DNA of 6,458 bases from Rhodobacteraceae bacterium UBA3087 (GCA_002367285.1 DFBF01000010.1:36922-43379); one strand, 5' to 3'. Positions 1-5,952 are shown, numbered from the stretch's first letter. Numbers and translations are program-made. Notes: a model not told the origin generated them from the sequence alone.

Positions 1-396
1 ATTCACCGCAGCTGGATGAAAAATCAGGGCTTTCCCGATCACGCCTTTGATGGCCGTCCGATCATTGGCATCTGCAACACCTGGTCGGAACTGGCTTCGT
101 GTCATTCAGGTCTGCGCGACCTGGCCAAGGGCGTGAAACGCGGCGTTTGGGAGGCAGGCGGTTTCCCGGTCGAATTCCCGGTCATGTCGCTGGGCGAAAC
201 CCAGATGAAATCGACCGCCATGCTGTTTCGCAACCTTCTGGCCATGGACGTCGAAGAAAGCATTCGCGCCTATGGCATTGACGGCGTCGTGCTGCTGGGC
301 GGCTGTGACAAGGCTACGCCGGGTCAGCTGATGGGGGCGGCATCCGTCGACCTGCCGACCATTGCTGTCAGTTCCGGCCCGATGTTGAACGGCAAA

Positions 397-481
397 TGGC
401 AGGGCGGCGTTGGTGGGCAGAGACAGGCCCATTGCTTCGACCACGGAGCCATGGTGGACGCCGTGCCCATGGTCATGCACA
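397..481 (-). other. Inverted internal fragment of the dehydratase gene
   Basis: Read on the minus strand, this stretch encodes conserved IlvD/Edd sequence in two adjoining frames. From about 479 down to 448 it gives CMTMGTASTMA. After an apparent one-base loss at about 447/448 it gives SVVEAMGLSLPTNAALP, down to about 397. In intact relatives this segment is on the coding strand, about 40 residues after the GKW motif and just before the (T/S)GRR-VEMV motif, so it sits in roughly the right place but flipped. The cysteine codon at 479-477 on the minus strand corresponds to the third [2Fe-2S] ligand (the SGTCNTMG or GHCMTMG motif). At the left edge the plus-strand match (GKWQG) and the minus-strand match (NAALP) overlap by several bases, which suggests a microhomology junction. 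The edges are approximate because they were placed by eye against remembered family sequence. Confidence 0.85.
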
Positions 482-1460
482 CGCCTTTTGACCGGCAAAC
501 GCGCGGTGGAAATGGTCGAAGAGGACATTAAATTCTCGGACGTGGTCACGCGCGAAAGTTTTATAAATGCAATCCTGGCCAATGCCGCCGTTGGGGGCTC
601 GACCAATGCGGTTGTGCACCTGTTGGTCATCGCGGGCCGGGTTGGCATCGACCTTACCTTGGATGATTTCGAACTGGGCTCGGACGTGCCGCTGTTGGTC
701 AATTGTATGCCGTCCGGCAAATACCTGATGGAGGGTTTTAGTTACGCAGGCGGCATGCCGGTCGTGATGAAGGAACTGGGCCCGCAGATGCGCAAGGCCA
801 ACACAGTCCTGAACCGCGATATCGCGTTTTATGCAGAGGGCGCGGAGTGCTGGAAAGACGATGTAATCCGCACGATGTCGACCCCGTTGAAATCGGCGGC
901 TGGCCTGCGCGTGCTGCGCGGCAATCTGGCCCCCAAGGGCGCGATCATCAAACCATCTGCCGCGACGGATGCCTTGTTGGAGCACGAGGCCGAGGCCTAT
1001 GTGTTTGACAGTATAGAGGACATGAAAGCCAACATCGACCGCGAGGATCTGCCGGCCAGCAAAGACACGATCCTGGTGCTGAAAGGCTGTGGTCCCAAGG
1101 GCTATCCGGGCATGCCCGAGGTCGGCAACATGCCGATCCCCGCCAAGCTGGTCAAACACGGTGTGCGCGACATGGTCCGCGTGTTTGATGCGCGCATGTC
1201 GGGCACGGCGTTTGGCACCGTCGTGCTGCACGTCGCACCCGAAGCGCAGGCTGGTGGCCCGCTGGCACTGGTCAAAACCGGCGACCGCATTCGTTTGTCG
1301 GCCAGCCAGGGCGCGCTGGCCGAACGTCGCGCCGCATGGGTGCCAGAACCGCCACATTACACCCGAGGCTATGCTAAGGTGTATGTCGAAACCGTGCTAC
1401 AGGCCGACCAGGGGGCTGACCTGGATTTCCTGGTGGGCAAAGACACCCGCCCCGTGACAA

Positions 1461-1467
1461 GAGAGAG
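1461..1467 (+). promoter_or_regulatory. Ribosome binding site for the SDR gene
   Basis: The purine run GAGAGAG lies six bases before the ATG at 1474, inside the last codons of the dehydratase. It supports this start together with the TGATG stop/start overlap. No separate promoter is visible here, so translation was presumably coupled within an operon transcript. Confidence 0.6.
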
Positions 1468-1473
1468 CCACTG

Positions 1474-2241
1474 ATGACAAACGCAACTTTCCACGATCTC
1501 AAAGACGCATCCGTTTTCATTACCGGCGGTGGTTCGGGCATTGGTGCCTCGATCACCGAAGGGTTCATCGAACAAGGCGCGCGCGTGGCCTTTGTTCAGC
1601 GCTCGGATGCCACCGGGTTTTGTGACGACATGGAGGCGAAACACGGCACGCGCCCGATGTTCATCCCATGCGACATCACCGATATCGCCGCGCTGCAAGC
1701 CGCCATCGCGCAGGCCGCCGCCGCCCATGGCCCCATCACGGTGCTGGTCAACAACGCCGCCAATGACCTACGCCACACGACCCAAGAGGTCACCGAAGAG
1801 TTTTGGGACTGGTCCCAGGCGATCAACCTCAAGGCATACTTTTTTGCCTGTCAGGCCGTGGTCGACGGCATGCGCGAGGCTGGTGGCGGTTCGATCGTGA
1901 ATTTCAGCTCGGTCAGCTATATGATGGGCAACGTGGGATACCCTTCCTATACGACCGCCAACGCCGGTATCAACGGCATGTCGCGCAGCCTGGCGCGCGA
2001 ATTCGGCCCCGACAAGATCCGCGTGAATGCGCTGGCCCCCGGCTGGGTCATGACCGACAAACAACGCGACATGTGGGTGACCCCCGAGGCCCTGGCGGGG
2101 CATCTGGATCGCCAATGCCTGAAGGAAGAGCTGATGCCGCAAGACATCGTTGACGCCGTGCTGTTCCTGTCGTCCAAAACCAGCCGTATGATGACCGGAC
2201 AGATGATGGTCGTCGATGGCGGCGTGGTTGTGACGGGATAG
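1474..2241 (+). CDS. SDR-family sugar 1-dehydrogenase, probable galactose dehydrogenase; catalytic Lys replaced by Asn
   Basis: This is a classical short-chain dehydrogenase of 255 residues, a normal length. It likely oxidised an aldose (galactose by context) to the lactone with NAD(P)+ in the cytoplasm. Seen in the sequence: the nucleotide-binding TGGGSGIG at residues 18-25, CDITD near 64-68, the NNAA motif near 92-95, the INLKA asparagine, catalytic Ser146 in NFSSVSY, Tyr159, and the C-terminal VVDGGVVVTG. The expected YxxxK lysine, four residues after Tyr159, is Asn163 (codon AAC at 1960-1962). In classical SDRs this lysine positions the cofactor ribose and lowers the tyrosine pKa, so activity may be lost. 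I cannot tell whether close relatives share the Asn, so this may be a subfamily trait. The start overlaps the dehydratase stop and has a good ribosome binding site. The gene is four bases from dgoK. Exact substrate (galactose, arabinose or fucose) is uncertain. Confidence 0.85.
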   Translation: MTNATFHDLKDASVFITGGGSGIGASITEGFIEQGARVAFVQRSDATGFCDDMEAKHGTRPMFIPCDITDIAALQAAIAQAAAAHGPITVLVNNAANDLRHTTQEVTEEFWDWSQAINLKAYFFACQAVVDGMREAGGGSIVNFSSVSYMMGNVGYPSYTTANAGINGMSRSLAREFGPDKIRVNALAPGWVMTDKQRDMWVTPEALAGHLDRQCLKEELMPQDIVDAVLFLSSKTSRMMTGQMMVVDGGVVVTG

Positions 2242-2245
2242 GCGG

Positions 2246-3145
2246 ATGGATTGGATTGCGGTGGACTGGATTGCAGTGGAGTGGGGCACGACGCATCTGC
2301 GGGCGTGGCTGATAGGCGCGGGTGCGCCGCGTCTTTTGACCTCCGACAGGGGCATGGGCACGCTGGAGCCTGACGGGTTCGAACCCGCCCTGCTGGAGCT
2401 GGTCGGTGACCACCTGAGCGGCCCGACACCGGTGATCGCCTGTGGCCTGGTCGGCGGGCGGCAGGGCTGGGTCGAAGCCGCTTATGCCAAGGTGCCTTGC
2501 GCCCCGCCCGGTATCGCCCAGGCCACCCGCGTGCCAACGCAAAACCCGCATCTGGACCTGTATATTCTGCCTGGCGTCAGCCAAAACGCCCCCGCCGATG
2601 TCATGCGCGGCGAAGAAACCCAGATCGCCGGGTTCCTGTCACAACAGCCCGATTTCGACGGCGTCATCTGCCTGCCCGGCACCCATACGAAATGGGTGCA
2701 TATCAGTGCGGGCGAAATCGTCAGCTTCCAGACCGTGATGACCGGCGAACTGTTTGCGCTGCTGTCGACGCAATCTGTGCTGCGCCATTCGATTGGTGAC
2801 GGCTGGGACGCCGCCGCGTTCGACGCCGCCGTGTCCGAGGCGATCTCGCGCCCCCAAGCGATTGCCGCAAAACTGTTCACCCTGCGGGCCGAAAGCCTGT
2901 TGCACGACCAGTCCCCGGATGTGGCCCGCGCCCGTCTGTCGGGGCTTCTGGTCGGCCTCGAATTGGCTGCGACCAAACCCTATTGGCTGGGCCAGAATAT
3001 TGCACTGATCGGCACCGCAGACCTGAACCGGCTGTATGCCGCCGCCATGGCTGCGCAGGGTCTGACGCCTGTGTTGCAAACCGGTGACGATCTGACCCTG
3101 GCTGGCCTGACGGCGGCCTATGAAACGTTGAAGGACACCCTATGA
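2246..3145 (+). CDS. dgoK: 2-dehydro-3-deoxygalactonokinase
   Basis: DgoK phosphorylates 2-keto-3-deoxy-D-galactonate with ATP at O6, making the substrate of the aldolase encoded next. The 299-residue product is close to the usual family length of about 290-310. Recognisable blocks are EWGTTHLRAW near the start (phosphate-binding region), ACGLVGGRQGW, ADVMRGEETQIAGF, CLPGTHTKWV, TGELFALLSTQSVLRHS, and ARLSGLLVGLELA followed by PYWLGQ. Two oddities sit at the N-terminus. The first residues read MDWIAVDWIAVEWGTT, whereas relatives have a single WIAVDWGTT, so there is an extra five-residue unit. The usual Asp of the DWGTT-type motif is also Glu12. No frameshift or stop interrupts the gene. It starts four bases after the SDR stop with only a weak ribosome binding site, and its TGA overlaps the dgoA start (ATGA). 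Identity is secure; whether it is still active is unclear. Confidence 0.9.
   Translation: MDWIAVDWIAVEWGTTHLRAWLIGAGAPRLLTSDRGMGTLEPDGFEPALLELVGDHLSGPTPVIACGLVGGRQGWVEAAYAKVPCAPPGIAQATRVPTQNPHLDLYILPGVSQNAPADVMRGEETQIAGFLSQQPDFDGVICLPGTHTKWVHISAGEIVSFQTVMTGELFALLSTQSVLRHSIGDGWDAAAFDAAVSEAISRPQAIAAKLFTLRAESLLHDQSPDVARARLSGLLVGLELAATKPYWLGQNIALIGTADLNRLYAAAMAAQGLTPVLQTGDDLTLAGLTAAYETLKDTL
2249..2278 (+). repeat. 15-bp tandem duplication at the 5' end of dgoK
   Basis: Codons 2-6 (GATTGGATTGCGGTG, 2249-2263) are repeated as codons 7-11 (GACTGGATTGCAGTG, 2264-2278). The copies differ at two third positions, both synonymous, so each encodes DWIAV. A further partial unit, GAGTGG, follows. The ancestral gene probably read WIAVDWGTT with GAYTGG at both ends, which would allow replication slippage. 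The duplication keeps frame and lengthens the N-terminus by five residues. Confidence 0.8.
3131..3135 (+). promoter_or_regulatory. Ribosome binding site for dgoA
   Basis: AAGGA lies six bases before the ATG at 3142, within the last codons of dgoK. Together with the ATGA overlap it fixes the aldolase start and indicates translational coupling. Confidence 0.6.
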
Positions 3146-3468
3146 GCCGCGCCATCATCGCCATTTTGCGGGGCGTCACCCCGGATGAAGTGACCGCCAT
3201 CGGTCAAGCCCAGGTCAACGCCGGAATTGACCGGATCAAGGTGCCTTTGAATCCGTCCGACCCGATTGAAAGCATCCGCCGTCTGGTTGCGGCCATCGGC
3301 GACCGGGCGCTGATCGGCACAGGCCCGGACAATTTCGCCAGCTGGATCAACGCGGGCGCAACCGGATTTGGCATCGGATCCGCGATCTATCAACCCGGAG
3401 ACACGGCGGCGGACACGGCCCGCAAGGCCGCCGCGATTGTCACCGCCTATGATGCGGCAACAGCATGA
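3142..3468 (+). pseudogene. dgoA: 2-dehydro-3-deoxy-6-phosphogalactonate aldolase, internally deleted
   Basis: The intact class I aldolase splits KDPGal into pyruvate and glyceraldehyde-3-phosphate and is about 200-210 residues. Only 108 residues remain. The N-terminus (AIIAILRGVTPDEV) and C-terminus (PDNFASWINAGATGFGIGS, then the AIVTAYDA end) are typical, but they are fused at GDRALIGTG/PDNFASW, codons around 3316-3327. Compared with the remembered E. coli DgoA sequence, about 93 residues (roughly 66-158) are missing in frame, including the Schiff-base lysine (K126, in ALKIFP) and much of the barrel. In addition the catalytic glutamate (E37 in E. coli, in the E-[IV]-P-L-N motif) is Lys33 here (codon AAG, 3238-3240, in RIKVPLN). 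Both catalytic residues are therefore absent, so this is almost certainly a non-functional remnant although its frame is open. Start and stop overlap dgoK and the lactonase by ATGA. Confidence 0.9.
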
Positions 3469-4280
3469 GCATCTTTGACGACCGCATCTGCGCCCTGGGC
3501 GAAGGCCCTCTGTGGCACCCCGAACGCAAGCAACTGTTCTGGTTCGATATTTTGGGAAAGCGCCTGCTGACGCGCACCGATGATGGCCCCACCGAATGGG
3601 CGTTTGATGAACATGTTTCGGCGGCGGGTTGGGTCGATCACGACACGTTGTTGATCGCCTCGCAAACCGGGCTCAGCCTGTTTGACCTGACATCTGGCGA
3701 CAGCGAATGGGTCGCAGGGATCGAAGTTGACGATGCCACAACGCGGTCAAACGATGGGCGCGCTGACCCTTTTGGTGGCTTCTGGGTCGGCACGATGGGG
3801 CTGGCTGCACAGCCCGGCGCGGGCGCGATCTATCGCTATTATCGCGGCCAGGTCGAAACGCTGTTTCACGACATCACCATATCGAATGCGATCTGTTTCG
3901 CGCCGGATGGGCGCACGGCCTATTTCACCGATACCCCGACCGGCCAGATCATGCGTCAGGCGCTGGATGGCGAAGGCTGGCCGGATGGCAAAGCGCAAAG
4001 CTTTATCACGCTCGCCCGCCCGGATGGCGCCGTTGTCGATGCCGAAGGCTGCCTGTGGATCGCCCAATGGGGCGCATCCCGCGTGGCGCGTTACAGCCCC
4101 GATGGCCACCTTCTGTCCACCACAGAATTCCCCGCCAGCCACATCACATGCCCAGCCTTTGGTGGCACAACGCTGTTTGCTACATCCGCTGCGGATGGGA
4201 TCAACGAAGACAACGCAGGCAAGACCTTTTTCACAGAGGTTGGCGTGCAGGGCCAGCCCGAACACCGGGTGATCCTATGA
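3465..4280 (+). CDS. SMP-30/gluconolactonase-family sugar lactonase
   Basis: This is a six-bladed beta-propeller lactonase of 271 residues. By context it hydrolyses galactonolactone to galactonate, the step between the SDR dehydrogenase and the dehydratase. The four metal ligands of the SMP-30 family appear to be present: Glu13 in LGEGPLWHP, Asn96 in RSNDGRADP, Asn141 in ISNAICFAPDGR, and Asp187 in RPDGAVVDAEG. Other family blocks are FWFDILGKRLL, GGFWVGTMG, GAIYRYYRG, AYFTDTPTGQI, LWIAQWGASRV, and the C-terminal PEHRVIL. The protein is slightly shorter than close relatives as I remember them, with a few residues missing before RPDGAVV near residue 183. It has no signal peptide, so it is cytoplasmic. 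It is the least damaged gene of the operon. The start overlaps the dgoA stop (ATGA) with no clear ribosome binding site. The TGA stop sits in an ATGA that is the remnant start of the beta-galactosidase. The exact lactone is inferred. Confidence 0.88.
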   Translation: MSIFDDRICALGEGPLWHPERKQLFWFDILGKRLLTRTDDGPTEWAFDEHVSAAGWVDHDTLLIASQTGLSLFDLTSGDSEWVAGIEVDDATTRSNDGRADPFGGFWVGTMGLAAQPGAGAIYRYYRGQVETLFHDITISNAICFAPDGRTAYFTDTPTGQIMRQALDGEGWPDGKAQSFITLARPDGAVVDAEGCLWIAQWGASRVARYSPDGHLLSTTEFPASHITCPAFGGTTLFATSAADGINEDNAGKTFFTEVGVQGQPEHRVIL

Positions 4281-5754
4281 CGTGAACACGCAGCCTTGGC
4301 GCCTGTTACGATCCCGAACACTGGCCGCGCGAAATCTAGGAGGATGACGCGCGCCGACATTATTGTTTCAGCCACGAGGGCTTCAAAGCCGACTGCGCCG
4401 TGATCACCCGCAAACTGGCCGACCGCTATGCCCCCCCATGTCGCCGCCTGGCAGACCGTCACTGAATACGGCTGCCACGACACGATCCTCAGCTATTCGG
4501 ATGCGGCGCGGGTCGCGTTGCGGGGCTGGCGTGCGCAGCGATACGGCACCATTGCCGCGCTGAATGTCGCCTGGGGCAATGTGTTCTGGTCGATGGAATA
4601 CGACAGCTTTGATCAGATCGACCTGCCCAACCTGACCGTCACCGACCCCAACCCATCCCACGTGATGGCGTTTCGTCGGCTCAGCTCGGATCAGGTGGTG
4701 GCGTTCAAAAAGGTGCAGGTGGATATCATCCGCGCCGCATCCGACGCGCCGATTTCGCGTAACTATATGGGGCGGGTCACCGATTTCGACCATTTCGACC
4801 TGGGCGCGGATCAGGAGATCGCAACCTGGGACAACGATCCGTCGGGCTTTCCCGAAGATCGCGTGGGCGCAAGCCCAGAGCACCAACGCAAATATGCCCG
4901 TCAGGGCGATCCCGACTTTCAGGCCTTTCATCACGACTTGTATCGCGCCGTTGGGCGGGGGCGCTGGTGGGTGATGAAACAACAACCCGGCCCGGTGAAC
5001 TGGGTGCCCTACAATCCCGCGCCACTGCCCGGCATGGTCCGGCTGTGGAGCCGGGAGACCTTCGCCCATGGCGCCGAGGCCGTCTGTTATTTCCGTTGGC
5101 GGCAGGCGCCGATGGCACAGGAGATGATGCGCGCGGGCCTGTTGCGCCCCGACAATGTGGATGCCCCCGGCATGGCCGAGGTCGTGCAGGTTGCCCGCGA
5201 ACTGGCCGACGCGCCCGACGTGTCCGCCGCCCGCGCGCCGGTCGCCGTGGTCTTTGACAATGACGCTGACTGGGCCTGGCAGGCGCTGCCCCACGCCGCT
5301 GGCAGCAGCTATTTCCAGCTGGTGTTCGACACCTATCAGGCGCTGCGCAAGCTGGGCGTTTCGGTTGATATCGTGCCACCCAGCGCGTGGGATTTCTCCG
5401 GCTACCGGGTGATTTTCGCCCCCGGCCTGATGCACCCGCCCGATGGGCTGGACCGGGCGATGCGCCAGATCAACACGCGGGTTGTCCTGCGCTTGGCCGA
5501 TGGACGCACCCGCGATGCGGGGCTTTGTTGCCCACACCTGTAGCCGCGCGGGGATCGAGGTGATCGGGATCCTGCCCGCGGGCCTGCGCCTGCGCGACAC
5601 GGGCACGGAACGGTTCTGGTTCAACCACACCGATGCGCCGATCACATTTGACGGCCGGACCCTTCCTGCCGCAGGCGTGATCCGCGAGGCCTATGACCCG
5701 AACGCGCTGCACCTCAGGCCTGACACTACATCTTGTGGCATTGCCGCCTGTTGA
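4277..5754 (+). pseudogene. GH42 beta-galactosidase, heavily degraded
   Basis: Intact GH42 enzymes are about 640-690 residues and release galactose from beta-galactosides. The frame from the ATG at 4277 has a stop at codon 3 (TGA 4283-4285), then the typical N-terminus (CYDPEHWPREI). TAG follows at 4337-4339, where Trp is expected. After EDDAR about 95-100 residues of the barrel are missing, and RHYCFSHEGF follows directly. A frameshift near 4432 moves to the frame that reads on to 5543 (HVAAWQT, then EYGCHDTILSYSDAAR). The acid/base Glu is kept (4464-4466), but the preceding Asn is Thr. The nucleophile Glu of the MEQ motif is Lys (AAA 4977-4979, in WVMKQQPGPVNW). Near 5510-5530 a second deletion of roughly 150 residues plus a frameshift leads to the C-terminal domain (GLRLRDTGTERFWFNHTDAP, then FDGRTLPAAGV). 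Similarity ends near 5690, and the tail to the stop at 5754 matches nothing I know. Clearly non-functional. Confidence 0.9.
5723..5738. promoter_or_regulatory. Possible NrdR-box-like palindrome
   Basis: ACACTACATCTTGTGG agrees at 13 of 16 positions, counted by eye, with the NrdR-box form ACACwAwATrTwGTGT as I remember it. NrdR represses ribonucleotide reductase genes and usually binds paired boxes about three helical turns apart; I do not see a convincing second box at that distance. It overlaps the meaningless tail of the beta-galactosidase remnant, so it probably belongs to the intergenic region before the YbjN gene or to a lost neighbour. Tentative. Confidence 0.3.
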
Positions 5755-5952
5755 AAACTACGTCCAGCCTGTGGAGCGTTGTTGATTTCCTGTGGACAAC
5801 TCAATTCACACGCAAAGTTTCCCTTTACACCGAATCACCTTTGGCCCACCATATCCTGTATGGGCAAGGCGCAGAGAACGCCGAACCTAGTACAGGCACC
5901 CAGACCTAGCGATCTGCACCGCAGGGCCTGGAAACCAGAGAGGGCCAGCCAC
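5755..5952. other. Intergenic region between the operon remnant and the YbjN gene
   Basis: No gene is supported here. The frame of the YbjN gene stays open upstream to 5779, but the extra translation has no recognisable family character. The region is less GC-rich in its middle (about 5780-5860) than the genes, as a promoter would be, but I found no well-spaced -35/-10 pair; TTTACA at 5824-5829 is the best -35-like hexamer and lacks a good partner. TGTGGACAA at 5791-5799, whose reverse complement is TTGTCCACA, differs by one base from the DnaA box TTATCCACA. CTGTGGA occurs twice (5769-5775 and 5790-5796). No rho-independent terminator is evident for the upstream operon. Confidence 0.5.
5937..5944 (+). 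promoter_or_regulatory. Ribosome binding site for the YbjN-domain gene
   Basis: AGAGAGGG lies eight bases before the ATG at 5953 and selects that start over the in-frame upstream ATG at 5860. A small perfect hairpin, CTGG-AAA-CCAG (5928-5938), abuts and slightly overlaps its 5' end. Confidence 0.65.

Larger units (their letters stand above)
1..1474 (+). pseudogene. IlvD/Edd-family sugar-acid dehydratase (galactonate/arabinonate type), 5'-partial and rearranged
   Basis: The intact enzyme would dehydrate a sugar acid such as D-galactonate or L-arabinonate to the 2-keto-3-deoxy acid, using a [2Fe-2S] cluster and Mg2+ in the cytoplasm. Family members are about 575-580 residues. Frame 1 is open from base 1 and matches the family through about base 400, including the first cluster cysteine (ELASCHSG) and the GCDKATPG motif with the second cysteine and the metal-site lysine. 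Homology resumes in frame 2 at about 482 (TGKRAVEMVEED) and runs to the stop at 1472-1474, including NAAVGGSTNAV, CGPKGYPGMPEVGNM and DARMSGTAFGTVVLH with the presumed catalytic serine. Between them roughly 50 family residues are missing, and a short piece lies inverted (separate entry). Near 1290-1320 the protein is also about 10-12 residues shorter than relatives. The frames do not join, so no full enzyme can be made. The stop overlaps the next start (TGATG). Family assignment is very secure; substrate is inferred from the neighbours. Confidence 0.9.

Noticed and set aside
410..480. Start of the second dehydratase frame at the ATG at 410
   Set aside because: Translation from 410 to about 481 has no similarity to the family because it reads the inverted block backwards; true homology begins near 482, so this ATG is not a real start.
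106..720. Minus-strand open frame containing a stretch that looks like real protein (VVEAMGLSLPTNAALP)
   Set aside because: Only the short inner part is meaningful, and it is the inverted dehydratase fragment. The rest of the frame is antisense shadow, so it is not a gene of its own.
473..1357. Minus-strand open frame (294 codons) opposite the dehydratase 3' part
   Set aside because: Shadow of GC-rich codons with no family features; the plus strand gives unambiguous IlvD/Edd sequence.
4281..4376. Rho-independent terminator after the lactonase
   Set aside because: No stem followed by a T-run is present, and the stretch is recognisable GH42 N-terminal coding sequence.
4428..4430. ATG at 4428 as the start of a shorter beta-galactosidase
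   Set aside because: It arises from a Tyr codon plus the next base (tATGcc) at a frameshift, has no ribosome binding site, and lies within the family's catalytic domain.
4404..5645. Long open frame on the minus strand (413 codons) opposite the GH42 remnant
   Set aside because: It has no recognisable motifs, is rich in His/Arg/Pro/Gly as expected for an antisense shadow of GC-rich coding DNA, and the plus strand carries clear GH42 homology.
1..5754. Sequencing or assembly error as the sole cause of the broken genes
   Set aside because: Not excluded for the inversion, but SDR, dgoK, lactonase and YbjN are frame-perfect. Substitutions also hit catalytic residues (aldolase Glu, GH42 Glu and probably SDR Lys), which random errors would not favour. 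True decay is more likely.
5779..5952. Upstream in-frame extension of the YbjN gene
   Set aside because: The extra residues lack family similarity, and a good ribosome binding site supports the ATG at 5953.
5840..5952. Possible cobalamin riboswitch or other leader RNA before the YbjN gene
   Set aside because: No convincing B12 box or multi-stem architecture could be seen; AGCCAC alone is too short to count.
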